From Cryptomeria japonica (Eukaryota > Streptophyta > Pinopsida > Cupressales > Cupressaceae): a stretch of DNA of 64,000 nucleotides. A program made the translations under genes and the position numbers. Shown here piece by piece: positions 45,411 through 57,913 of this stretch. Within the stretch, counting starts at the first letter, position 1; each line of letters starts with the position of its first letter. The stretch lies in contig NC_081408.1 of assembly GCF_030272615.1 (NCBI RefSeq), forward strand, positions 607,275,673-607,339,672, in the 5' to 3' direction. The notes beneath the pieces were generated by a model. It saw only the letters and a list, made by a program, of their open reading frames with translations. It was not told the origin of the DNA and did not search any database.

Positions 45411-46860
45411 GCCTCTTGTACTCAAGCACTCCATCTATCAACGCAACATTGGCATTACCGCTTTCACGCATCTTTGATTTCATTTGTACATAACTTTTAG
45501 TCACTTTTGTGACATCCTAGTTCATTGGAACCCTCATGGCTTGAAACTAATTAATGTCCTAGTCTTAGGTTAATTGTTAGAGCACATTACATATCCTAAG
45601 CAGTATCAACCAAGTCATCTTTCTGTCAGTGAAACCTGGTCATCCACTCCGAGTCAGTCACCTGTCTCTTGACTACTGAAGAGTTTTATCACTGAGTACA
45701 CAAACAAAATAACATTACTAAAAACAAACACTAAATAGTTTGAGCTATGAATGAAATTTTCTTTGAGTGCTGTCTTTTATTGGTTTTCAATTATTATTCC
45801 TCTAAGTAACTCGAGGAAGTCTATCTTGACTAAGAGGAGCAAGGATTGGGGGCATAATATTTTCTTTGTTTTCTACTTGTAGGAATGATTCTGATGATCT
45901 GGAAACATCTAAATTAGTTGGGTGTCTATGATATGAGCCTTCACATCAAGGTGAAATTGCCACATATACCTTGACTCTGCTTATTTGAATGCTATAGGGA
46001 GGTTCCCATCATTTCTTTGTCTTTTTTGAGGGAATTTCTTTATCATGCAATCCAGGTCCCTGAGAAATCTGTCCAAGGATATGAACAAAAAAGGGTCATT
46101 GTGGATGAGATAATTAATATTGCACATGAAAAGCAAGGAACTCTAATATGCCTATTGTGGTTGTAAAATGCTCAATGATGAAACTTAAGCATTTCAAATC
46201 CAGTGACTAGGTTTAGGTTGCATTTCATGCTGCATTTTGTGAATTTAGAGTGATTTTGGTATGGTAACAATGATCTCTTTATCTTCTGAATGAGAGTTTG
46301 AAGCAGTCGTCATTTTCTCATCTAAGTGGTCTCTTTTTTATCATCGTTTCTCTGATTGAGTACTTGTGTATTGAGACGTTTAGCTGCATACATAAGCATT
46401 ATACAGATTCATACATTCATTTGCATTCATCTTATTGCATTGAAAAATGAAAAAAATTTGCATTACTAGTTACTCATTCTCCTCATTACTTATTTTCATT
46501 CATTTTATTTGCATATGAAAAGAAACAAAAACAAACATCCATATTCATCTGCATTACATACATCCATACTAAATAGATATGCATACATATAGAATAAAAC
46601 ATATATACAAGCATCTCATAAATCTATTGACACAAGTACAATGAAGTGAAATTGAGATCTCATATATATAAAATGATCAAGTCTCAAGGTACAAAATAAT
46701 GTCAAATGACATATACAAACTCCCATTGGAGCAAGAATCGTAAGGGCTACAAAAACTAGGTGTGTCTACTAAAAAATCTCAGAGCTACAAAAAGATCTAG
46801 CTCTTTGCCTCTCCCTCATTGCTAGGTGGTGAAGGAGGTGGAGCCTACTGACCCGGATCC
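45411..46860 (+). other. Non-coding region between integrase and antisense gene (element A)
   Basis: No supported reading frame. AT-rich, with runs of CATACAT/CATTCAT-type words (46380-46620). Confidence 0.45.
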
Positions 46861-46869
46861 TACCTAGGT

Positions 46870-48518
46870 GCCCGAGCTCCCTCTGATCGAGCCATATACT
46901 ATGAATACGATACAACCTATTGTGCTACTAGAACTGCTATGTTGTAAGCCACAACATAATGGGTTGCCTGACTCGTCTAATGAAGAACCTCCTACTGCAA
47001 ACCGTCTCACTCTACCCTCATCTCTGCTAGTTGTCGGTCTCACTCCGCTAGCTGAGTCTATGCCACTATTAGCTATGACTGTAAACCCGCTAGGCGTGCT
47101 CTCATCGACCGCGTTGTGTCAGCCCCTTGATCCCTTGCAAGCTCTCTGCCTCCATCTCTACCTCTAGCTCCCTCCTGCTCCTCTCTCCTCTGCCTGACCT
47201 GTCTCAGAGCTACTCTCTCCTCTTCTCCTCCACCCTTTAGCACCCTCACTCTGCTTAGACTCACTCCAACCATCCCTAGGGATCCACCCTCTCCTCTCTA
47301 CTGCCTACCACCAGTTGATACCCTACTACTGCTAGCACCAAGATCACCACCTGCCTGCCTTAGAGCCTCATCTCTCTATCCCTACCTCTGTCCATGTCCC
47401 TGTACCTATGTGGGGGAATCATCCTCTACCTACTCTATGCAAGCTGTCTGCTCAGTCAGATCCATGAATCTCAAGAATGGATGTTGTTGGAACCAGTCCC
47501 TCTACTAGGGAAATACCCCCGCATTTGCAATATCATTTAGGTAGTCTCATCTCAGCCGTTGTAACCGAGTCAGCTCCTACATGCTCAAGGTGTATGATAG
47601 CCTAGGTCCCCATCCCTACCTCTCCTCATCTACATAATGTGCATATGCAGTAAACTCCTGTGAGATCCCCTGAGGTCTACTATATTGCCTCATCACTCGA
47701 GTAACAATAAACTGCTCGACCACTGTCTATGATCTTCCTATGAGATGCCATATCATGAAGAGGTCTCTACGAACAACTCACCAATCATCCCAAGGCTCTA
47801 GACCCTTGTAAGGTCTCCATGTGACAACTATTAGATCATCTAGTTGCCATGTCCAATAATTGGTCGTTCTCAGATGGGGTTGCGTCACATATCTAGCATA
47901 TCTATAAACAATGGGTTGTTGTGGATCTCTAGCCTCATCAACAATCAACCTGCATACTAGGAGATGCTCCCAGACCCATACCTGCAACATAAAAACTTTG
48001 ACAGCCATGCTCTTCCCCTCCCAATAGATGATCTCATGCATCTCATGATACATGCGGGCCAAAATGCAAGAACCCCATCCTAACCTTTGGGGGTTCTCCA
48101 CAAGTCTCTCTAACATCCTACCCCATCTGCATAAAAACCCCTGTTGTCCCCTGTCTGGCATAAAAAAATAGCCGATGAAACCTACCAAGATGCAAGCCAA
48201 TGGAAAGTCCTCACTATATCTGGTCATCATGTCCTCCCAACTGATAGACTATGTTAGAATGTCTGCATCACAGAATACCTGCCTTAGGGCTAGAAAGCCA
48301 AGACACTGTGCTGAATCATAATCTACCTTATCCCCAACAAAAGGGATACAGAGAATCCTGTATACATCCTCAGGAGTGATGGTCATCTCCCCAACTGGCA
48401 AATGAAATGTATTATGCTCTAAATGGAACTTCTCCACTAATGCAGTCAGCATACCGTGATTCACACAGATATCAGGCAACCCAAGAAGATGAGTCAATCC
48501 GCACAGATCAATATGTGC
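46870..48518 (-). pseudogene. Antisense plant mobile domain (PMD) gene carried by element A
   Basis: Read on the minus strand: THLLGLPDICVNHGMLTALV, EKFHLEHNTFHLPVGEMTIT, PEDVYRILCIPFVGD, a stop at 48249, then 150 open residues (MTRYSEDFPLACILVGFIGY, LGWGSCILARMYHEMHE, VWVWEHL). A decayed tail follows, with IWHLIGRS and RQYSRPQGISQEF, and an Arg-rich end. The block HNTFHLPVGEMTITxxDV is the signature of the PMD family (MAIN/MAIL1 and many transposon copies). The gene lies opposite to the retrotransposon, between integrase and PPT. PMD proteins of the host act in silencing of transposons; the function of element-borne copies is unproven. Five or more stops mark decay. Confidence 0.8.
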
Positions 48519-48539
48519 TCAGTCTATATCTGATAACTA

Positions 48540-49680
48540 TTGACTAATGCCATCGTAGGTGGATATACACACCTGAATAATACGTGGGGCAATCAAACCT
48601 ACAAAAATCAAACAAAAGATCATCAGGAAACATTCCAAAGTAGTTGATAATGGAAGCAAAACATCATGCAAATCCAACTACATCAACCGCAAAATCAAAA
48701 TTTCAAGTTTACACCTTCAAAAATGCTCATTGTTTCCCAAACAACAAAACATCATAGAGACAAAAACTCGTACGATTCAGGAAGTGGCCTAATATGACAA
48801 AACAGGCTGATATGACACAAGACTAGCCCCTAAATGACAAAATGGGCTCTTTTGAATGTTGTTGTATGATAGAAGGGTAGGTCTCATACAACAAAACTAG
48901 TAGACTTAAATGATAAAACAAAATTGATCAGTTTGTCGTATGAGACAAGATCCTGTTTCACACGACAAAATGAAAACGGCCGACTTCTACATGCAAAAAC
49001 ATGAAAAATTCAACAAAAAAATTCAATTTTGAAATGAATAACAGGCTTAAGATAGATCACTTACCATTGGCTCATAGTTTTGAGGTTGATTATGTCATCT
49101 TTGGCACTCAAATTGATGCACATGAGTAGGAACCACCATTTTTCTTCACAAAGGGCTTTTCAAATTTTCAAACTTGGAGGGTTAAAATGAATTGAAAATG
49201 ACACTTTTACCCCATATATAGTCAAAACCCTAATTTTTCAACTTGCTCCGATGGACACGAAAATTGTACCCTTGGCTGATTTGCCTATCCTAATTCCATT
49301 TTCGAGATCGAAATTAAAATTCGAGATCATTCTGCTAGTCAATTTCATAAAATTTGGACCACTTAGCACTTTTCATCAACTGCTCATTCTCTTCTTTAAT
49401 TTACACTCAATTTCTCAATAAGTCAGTGTTGAATCTCAATGTATTCTACAAATCAACTTTGCACTTGATTTCTTGCTTAATTTTCAAATATTCCTCTAAA
49501 TCATTTGTGCTCAAATAACTTATAATCACTAAACAATTGCCTATAATCATGTACCCTTGCCATCCTTCGATTTTGCTCCCAAGGGGACATACTCATGACC
49601 TTATGACCTCACATCTTCAAATGTCAAGAAAATTTTCAAATATTCAAGCATCTAAGATTCATCAAATCAATCGCTAGGGG
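48540..49680. other. Region upstream of the antisense PMD gene (element A)
   Basis: No coding frame is supported. It contains several RACAAAAYRG phrases at 48790-48970 (for example CGTATGAGACAAGATC and CACACGACAAAATG). It may hold the promoter of the PMD gene, but I see no clear TATA box in position. Confidence 0.4.
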
Positions 49681-49689
49681 CATATCAGT

Positions 49690-50165
49690 TTCATTGCTTC
49701 AAATCAAGCTGATATTGTCTTCATCTGAATCAGTCTCTTAACATTAATCAGTTTCATCACTTTTCATCAAGTTGATTATTCGTTTAGACTCAATCAAGGG
49801 TTTAAAGAGTTTCTTTGATCACACGCTCAATCTAAGTAGGTGTTCAGTTTCATCACATCGAATCAAGTTGGACAGTTTATCTTTGCTCATCGTATCTTGA
49901 TCAATCAAGTTCAAGATCAGTTTTTCTCTTCGCTCACTGTGTCTAGTTTAATCAAGTTCTAGATCAGTAAGATCTTCTTCTTGATCAATCAAGTTCAAGT
50001 TCGGTATCTTTTCTCTCTATCATTCCTAGTTCAATCGAGTTCAGGATCAGTATTGCTTTAATCAACTTTGTTCAGCTTCATCGCTTCAAATCAAGCTAAA
50101 CACCTCGCTTTTCATCTGGTTCATGATCAATCAAGTTCAGAACTGGTATCTCTGACACATCAACT
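49690..50165 (+). repeat. Degenerate tandem repeat before the PPT (element A)
   Basis: About eight imperfect units built on ATCAATCAAGTTCAAGATCAGT and CATCGCTTCAAATCAAGCT, 45-65 bases apart. Confidence 0.72.
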
Positions 50166-50200
50166 TTTCTTTGAACCAATGCGTTGCTCACACATTAATT

Positions 50201-50214
50201 AAAAGAGGGGCAAA
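50201..50214 (+). other. Polypurine tract of element A
   Basis: AAAAGAGGGGCAAA directly before TGTAATACCC, the start of the 3' LTR. Confidence 0.8.
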
Positions 50215-51250
50215 TGTAATACCCTAAAAATGGTCATCCAAACCATGAGCCCCTAATCTCGACAACGTCACCAAGGTCCTAACCAAAGGCAATTAAATCA
50301 ATCTTGATCACACAATTAATTTATAAAATCATTAATGTCACATGGCAAATTAATCAACAAATATTAATTAAATATTTATTTAATTAATTGATCATTCCAA
50401 GTAAATAATTTTTAAACAATTATCCTATTTATTTTATTGAATATCCTAGCATATTTTATTAAATAAATCAATTTGTCATTAAATCATCAAAAAAGGAATT
50501 AATTGACAGAACAAAAAGAATTAAAAATTGAGAAAAGAAATCAATTGGAGATAATCTTGAAAAACAAATTAAAAAATCATAAATAATCTCAGAGAGAGCA
50601 AATAAAATAATTAAATATTAAAATTGAATGAAATGGAGAATAAATCAATTTTTTTTTTTTGATTTTATCTTAATTTTAGTTCAATTTCCTTTAAAACTGA
50701 GAAAAGCATCCAATCACATCAATTCACCTAGATTGTGCTTCCTCTTGGAAAATCTTGACTGCTCATCATCATTTGATCTTAGTTGTTGATTTCTTTTTGA
50801 ATTTTCTATAAATTCGAGCTCTCATCTCTCATTCAAAGGATCCTGAAGAATATATTGTTATTATGTTGTTTTTGCTCTAGGTTCATTGAGAATCTGCATT
50901 GAGATATTGCATATTAGTTATTTCATATTGCTTAAATCATTTAGCTTAAATATTCATATACTTCTTAAATCATGTTAGATTAATCTTGCATATCTAGCTT
51001 ACATCTTGCATCCATTTAGCTCATATTCATGCTCATATAGATTTAAAAATCCTTCATTTAGGTGTTGTCTAGTCACTGTATAGCTTAGCAACCTGAGAGC
51101 AATCTAAATTTGTATCTACTAGAAGGCAATGGGTTGCTTTATAATGGTTTATTATTCATTGATTATTGATTTACTAACCATGCATCTAATGACTTAATTT
51201 AAGTGTTGTGTATTTTAGATACAGTTACAGGTCCATTTTTCACACACACA
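50215..51250 (+). repeat. 3' LTR of element A (right edge approximate)
   Basis: Starts TGTAATACCCTAAAAATGGTCA, close to the LTR start of element B (TGTA, five different bases, then CTAAAAATGGTCA). The proposed end is TTTTTCACACA near 51250. It cannot be compared with the missing 5' LTR. Confidence 0.65.
50805..50814 (+). promoter_or_regulatory. TATA box in 3' LTR of element A
   Basis: TTCTATAAATTCGAGC, about 590 bases into the LTR, followed by a TCTCATTCAAAGG start-like stretch. This is the usual U3/R layout. Confidence 0.55.
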
Positions 51251-52420
51251 CATACAAATCAGGAACCATTGAAATTCCAATCAAACCAAATGCTTCCTCA
51301 TTTATCAATAGCAACATCCAAAAGGTGCTTGAAATGAAAAATAAAAGAAATATGTGTTTTCCATGAATGATAATTAAAACTATTTAATTTAATTTCCATA
51401 ATTAAAGTAGACATGATAACAAAATAATTGTGAAAAAATAATAGTTAGTAAAAAACATCACCCCCTTTGATTAAAAATGAAATTACTTCCTTGACTAAAA
51501 TTAACCAAATTTGATTTGTTAAAAAAATTATTATTCAAAAAAAATATTATTTTTAAATCCTTAATAATAAATTTCAAATTTTTAAAAAGATAATCTTAAT
51601 TTTATTTAAACAAACTTTATTTTAAAAACTTTTAATCTTAATAATAAAATAAAACAATTTTGTATCAAAAACTTTATTTACTATAAACTTTTTAGAAAAA
51701 ATAAACTACACTAAACTTTTAAATAAAGTTTACTTTTAATGTAAAAGAAATTAGACTTTACTTTAAAGAAAGATTACTTTACTTATATATATGTGAGAAT
51801 GAATAAAGAAGGGTCTTAAAAAATAGAACTTAAAAATTATAAACTTTGAAAAGTAGAGAAGCTTTGACCTATTCAAACATTGAAATAAAATTTAAGACTT
51901 CATCATGCAATAAATTTTATAGAGGCAGAATAAAGAATGAGTAGAGGCATTTTAGATATAAACTACGATGTAGGTTGAAGAGTGTGCAAAAGAGCACAAG
52001 GAATTAAGAAAAAAGAGAGTCATTACATGGAGGTGAAATATGTAGAGGCATTACAAAAGATTATAATGGTCATTTATGCTAACATCAAACCAAAAACTAG
52101 CAAAGGAGAATATGTAGACTAGAAACCCCCATAGGTTAGTGATAATATGCATAAATAAGAATGATTGAAACAACTAATTCATTCATATAAAGTTAAATGT
52201 ATGTTGACAATGTATTATCTACAATAATATTAGTTTAAATGAAACATAAATGCAAAAAAAAGGAGTTAGAACAGAGAGATGTAAACACAGAGGTCGATAT
52301 TTAACAATATGAAATTCTTAGTAACCAAATCCTACAAGCAAGATTATAGAACTGCAAGCAAGATTAGAGAACTTATTGAGAGATTTTTAAGATGAGCTTG
52401 CAAACAAATAGAGATAGCAA
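51251..52420. other. AT-rich stretch without recognisable gene
   Basis: Long runs of A/T-rich words (51480-51800) and no coding frame. May be the decayed interior of the LTR element whose LTR stands at 52775. Confidence 0.4.
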
Positions 52421-52429
52421 TTTAATAAT

Positions 52430-52590
52430 AAATCAGTTTTGGTGGCAAGCCTTCCAAAACAAGTTAGATAATATGGGTTTGGCAGCAAGCCGACCAAAAA
52501 GATTAAGGAGGCCGAGTTTGGCGGTAAACCTTCCAAACTAGTCACAAAAAAACTTAAAGAAAAGAAAAAAATTTGGAAGCATACCTTCCA
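52430..52590. repeat. Four imperfect palindromic TTTGG...CCAAA units
   Basis: TTTTGGTGGCAAGCCTTCCAAAA, GTTTGGCAGCAAGCCGACCAAAA, GTTTGGCGGTAAACCTTCCAAAC and ATTTGGAAGCATACCTTCCAAAG follow one another about 35-60 bases apart. Each can fold on itself (TTTGG with CCAAA). Confidence 0.68.
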
Positions 52591-52774
52591 AAGCACGTTA
52601 GCAAAAAAAATTAAAAAAAATACAGATTTAAAGCAAAAAAACATGCACAGTGGAAAATACTAGAGAAAAAACTTCTTCTCCTCTCAAGAATGCCTCCAAG
52701 AAGGTGAACTCCATAGAATGGTAACCTTCATCAATTTCAACTTGAAACAAGGATTATAACTTTCTCTAATACCA

Positions 52775-52967
52775 TGTTAGGAAATACAAGAGCAAGGAAA
52801 GAAAAACAAAATCCAAGTTTATTGATGGAGTAAATGTTACCAAGAGAAATGCAGAAACCTTGGAGCAATCACCCAAATGTGAAGAAGGAGGCAGAAGAAC
52901 TTTTTAAAGGGGAAAACCAAAGAAAAACCCCTTGTGTTATTATGAATGAGGCAATGCCTAAAATGAG

Positions 52968-53018
<51 letters not shown>

Positions 53019-53317
53019 CTCTTTACAATAATGTCATTAATAAGAAATGAGAGAGAAGACATCTCTTAAATAGAGATGAGGAGAGGAGTTGCAAAGTAAC
53101 TCCCAAATCTATGAATGCCACCATTCATAAAATATGTGTGCCATATGTCCACATCCTCTTAAGGAGGAAATCTAAAATTCCTTAACAAAGGAAAATAAAA
53201 GAAATGACTTGTCCTCACACATGTACTAGAGGACAAATTACATGTAGGGATTCCAAAGGAATATCCCAAACTAAATACAAATAAACCTAAGCCAAGTAAA
53301 GATTAAATATTCTAACA
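52775..53317 (-). repeat. Element F: LTR of a copia-type element with PBS
   Basis: TGTTAGGAAATA to ATTCTAACA, ending in the short inverted repeat TGTTAG/CTAACA. Directly at its left the minus strand reads TGGTATTAGAG (52774-52764), a decayed initiator Met tRNA primer site, so this is a 5' LTR of a minus-strand element whose interior lies to the left. A (GA)n run at about 52973-53016 lies inside. No pol genes or partner LTR found on the left. Confidence 0.65.
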
Positions 53318-53689
53318 TAGCTAACATGAAATTATATTTATTTATACATTCATAAAAAGAAAAAGAAAAGTAAATGAATGAACAGTATCTTATAGTCATA
53401 AAAAAAAAGATTATGATGTCTACAATCAAAGGAAAATGAAAAGAGGATAGCATCTAGTAACACTTCACTTGTGGTAGAGCAAGGATACCACCTACTATAG
53501 AATCAATAAATGGTAACTTGAGGTAATTGAAATAATGTAGTAGCATCTAAAATGTCTTTTGGATCATGTGATAGACATTATTTTTAAAACCAAATTTCTG
53601 CCATAGGGGGTAGATCCGTATCATTAATTGTAAAAAATATTAAAGTGTTTATTAACAAAGAGTATGCATGCAAGAATACGAATGGCTTC

Positions 53690-54960
53690 TAGGACCTCCT
53701 GAGGCCACTCAATCTGAACTAAAGAGGGCTTCATCATGGAAGTGTACAAGATATTCACATGTAACCATTATGTTGTCTTCCAAGAGCTTGTTATTTACTA
53801 GTTTTAATTACCACCTGTCTAAAACAATTGGAGGATTTGTATCCATATTTATCTTATCCTTAGTCATTGATCAAGGCAAGGTTCAAGAAGTTAAAGAATT
53901 TGAAACATCCTTGTCACATGTCTCATCCTAGACCCAAGTTTGTAATGGAGGCATCCTACTATCTCTAACCAATACCACTATCTAAAGGTTAGCCCATACT
54001 ATGGCATCACTTGAAATAATTGATTGAAAAACATGCTCAATTGCATGATTTGAAAGAAAATATGCTTCTCTATTTGCGTTACAAAAAATCAGCATGATCA
54101 TATAGTCTCCATTTTCCCCAAATAATGTGTGAATCCTTTCAAGCAATGTATTGGAATTCTAGCTAGGAGTTAAGTTTTAAATAACTACTCTTACATCATT
54201 GAGAGAATCACCTTCAATATCAATGTTTCGAAGGTGCTTATGCTTACACATCTTAAGGCCATCAAGAAGAGCCACATACTTAGAATCATTATTTGTGCCA
54301 TTAAGAAGTTTCACCAAACCAGATGAAATCAATAGCCCATTTTTATTGCTGACTATGAATTTGGTGCTAGATGGACTAGGATTACCCCTTGAGGAGCTAT
54401 CAAAAAAATAAATTTAAATGGCCTTGAGGAGCTGCCAAAAAAATAAATTTAAATGGCCTTTTGATGAAAGAGACCACTTTGCTTTAGCTCAAACATTATT
54501 ATTCTTTATATTACCTCCCTTTGGAGGAACCAAGTGAGGCAAAATTTTAATCATATATTCATCCAAACCAGTTAGGAAATCATGTTGTCTATCTTCAACT
54601 TTAACATTGATATGCTCATAGATTCTAATTTCAATCTTATTTAGTATCGTCCCTAATGAGGACACCTTATTGTTGAAAATACATTCATTCTTTTCCCTCC
54701 AAATGTGCCAAATTATCATTACTTGGATGTTGTACCATAGTCCACCCAAGATTGACCCTTTATGTGTTACAGACCCAATGTATTAGGCAAAGATCCTTGC
54801 TAGTTTAACACACCTAAACAATAAATCCAACATTTGTAAGTGAAATCACACTAGACAACGAGGTGATCCAACCTTTCTTCTTCTATGCAACATAGTTAAC
54901 ATCTGAAAGGGCCCATATAACAAATTCTTTGCAATCTGTCTCCTGTCAGAATTTTGCTTT
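53690..54960 (-). pseudogene. LINE (L1-type) relic: zf-RVT and RNase H end
   Basis: On the minus strand, 54960-54490 reads KILTGDRLQRI, a C-x-LC pair, EEERLDHLVV and WHIWREKNECIFNNK, the zf-RVT block at the end of plant LINE reverse transcriptases. From about 54420 it continues with an RNase H: SSRGNPSPSSTKFIVSNKNG (normally FDGSSRGNPGPSG), NNDSKYVALLDGLKMCKHK with an Asp-shifted Glu block, and IEGDSLNDVR. Order and spacing fit plant LINEs with a C-terminal RNase H. Many stops; a dead 3' fragment. Confidence 0.75.
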
Positions 54961-55545
54961 GCACTACTAGCTAGGTTAATAAAATAATTCTAGTGATCTT
55001 ATGGTACCTCTAATTAGTTGCACGAAAATAATATAATTAATTTGAGGGGAGTAAAATACATGTAAAATGGAATAACCTTGAGATTATTAATGAATATACA
55101 TATGAAAATGTAACATCATGTAGCACCATAAGAAGATACTAAATGTTTGCTAGTGAATGCAAGCAAAATTTATGGGTATAATGTCTCAATATTGCCTCCA
55201 AATAGAGCTATAAATAAAACTAGACATGACTGTTAGATAAAATATCTTATAAGAATTGAAAAGTATGAGATATCACCATTGTAAGTGTTATAGAATAGTA
55301 TAATAATAATTAACCATGTGAGGATAACATAATAATGGTTACCATAAACTAGATCACAAGGTGTGAGTTTGATGACTGTAGAATATCGTATATTCATCAT
55401 AAATAAGATCATATTAATAAAATTTGTTATAATAATATATATAATCATTTTGATCATAGAGAAATAATCCAAAATATACCATTTTGATATAAGATAACAA
55501 TGAACTTAATGCCATAAACAATATTCAAGCAAGAGATGTGCATGA
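54961..55545. other. AT-rich stretch without recognisable gene
   Basis: Nothing recognised. Rich in ATAATAAT-type words and small chance frames only. Confidence 0.4.
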
Positions 55546-55550
55546 TTATA

Positions 55551-55735
55551 TTTGTGTGTGTGTGTGTGTGTATTTATACATGTATATATGTGTGTTATGT
55601 GTATGTGTATGTGTGTGTACACACACACACACATATACATACATAACATATACCTATATACATATATGTACATGTATGTATGTATGTTTGTATGTATGTA
55701 TGTATGTATGTATGTATGTATGTATGTATGGGTCA
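55551..55735. repeat. Compound TG / CA / TATG microsatellite
   Basis: (TG)n, a mixed TATATGTG part, a turn-over GTGTGTACACACAC, and then TATG repeats to 55728. The open frames over it are artefacts. Confidence 0.92.
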
Positions 55736-55739
55736 CCCC

Positions 55740-56780
55740 AATACAATGGGTCCCAAACTTGGGAGATCATGAGTTTTCACCAAGGGTCATTTTTTCTTAG
55801 GATTGACCTTTAAATGAAAGTTTGCAAAGGACATTTCTTCGAAAGTCATGTGCATTAGAGCCTTTGAATGAAGGCACCCCTTCATTTGAAGGTTGCAATC
55901 AAATCAAGGTCTTCATTTAATTACTTTTTAAGAAATAAAAAACACCTTCAACAAAAGGTAACCTTCAATCCAAGGTATTTTTTATTGCTTGCTAAAATAA
56001 AAGTATTTGCAACAAAAATGACAAAGTAACTATTTAATTTTATTCAGTCCTTTTAAAGGATAGTGGAAAGTTTACCAGGTGCAATGAAAAATGCCTAGGT
56101 GGAAAGAGTCCACTTTTGGCCACACTAATTTGCAAGGTTTCACACCGACTATTTTTCCACCATGGGTTCTCATCAAGCCTCCATGTTTGAAATGATTTTC
56201 TAGGCATGCTCCTTCCTCTATCTCACCTAATAAAACCCTAGTTTATCATATAGTCTAATTTGATACATTTCCATTTCTTAGAGTTGTCTTTAGATTTGTT
56301 AAAATTATGATGAAAATTAATTACTTAATTAAACCTAATTGTTCTCTCTAAATGATTTCGATCCAATCTTCACATTCCATCAAGCTTGTAATTTTAACCT
56401 GAAGCCTAAATTTACAATCATAGCTCCTGTGTTATTTAAACCCCCAAATAATAAAATCAAATTTGATTGAAGGTCCAAGACAACTTACCTCAAATTAAGT
56501 TTCATAATGAAAGGAAGCAAAGTGCTAAAAACACTTATAAATACTAACCTAATGAGGGAGGTTATGCAAATTATTTTTGGAAACTTGAAAGGAAAAATAC
56601 ATGGAATATCAAAATGAACTAGTCTATGAGATTGTTTCAAGTAAGATATTACTATTAAATTTGAGGAGCCAAGATAACTAAGATAAAGCACACTAAAACT
56701 CACGAGGAAAGAAAACATTTTGTAAGGGAAAAAAGAAAAGATAAAAACCCCAATATTATGGCGATGGCATAAAGGATATG
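55740..56780. other. Region without recognisable gene, with a hairpin
   Basis: Holds an inverted repeat CCTTTGAATGAAGG / CCTTCATTTGAAGG (55861-55892, loop CACC, 12 of 14 pairs) and several CCTTCAA/TTGAAGG words around it. No coding frame is supported. Confidence 0.4.
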
Positions 56781-56789
56781 GAAGATGTA

Positions 56790-57372
<583 letters not shown>

Positions 57373-57913
57373 TATTGTTGTGTGTGATTATTAATCTATT
57401 GTTATTTTGTAACATGGTTGGGATCTAAAAAATGACCAACTTATCTTAATCAATTACATATTTATTTAAAATTTTTACTAAATAATTTTCTTTCATTTAT
57501 TCTATACTTTTATAACACATATTTGAAGACATATTATCCACACATCTTTATTTTATGACAAGAACCTAATGTTATCATTTTCAATTATACCATTCAATAA
57601 TATAGTAGTTGCAAGATTTTTTGTGCAATGAAATGCCTAGATATATTTTTTTAAGAGGATCAAATGAACAAATAGTGAAACATGACTGGCATATGGTTGT
57701 TGGCAACAAGGCAAAAAACTAAGAGGGGGGAGCATGGGGCTAAATCATTTTTCTCACAAACTCTACACAACTTAAACTTAAATTCAGATCTGATAATTGA
57801 AAATGAAAGTGAAGAGGGGAAAAACCAACAAGGTGGATTTAGGTGGTTAGTGCACAAACAAAACACTAAAAGATATTCAAACATGAAACCTACATAAAAC
57901 CACAAAAAAATAT

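Larger units (their letters stand above)
1..51250 (+). mobile_element. Element A: Ty3/gypsy (Tat-type) LTR retrotransposon, 5' end outside window
   Basis: Gag, protease, G-patch, RT remnant, RNase H, archaeal-type RNase H, integrase, PPT and 3' LTR follow one another on the + strand once two later insertions (2099-17960 and 21403-42727) are removed. Both junctions restore the frame: gag reads MVDNALRMED across the first, and RT reads VQAIMEMPSPKN across the second. A second RNase H between RT and integrase is known from the Tat lineage. The element is dead, with many stops, frameshifts and a deleted RT core. The right edge is uncertain: the LTR probably ends near 51250 (TTTTTCACACA), and no TSD can be checked because the 5' LTR lies outside. 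Confidence 0.85.
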
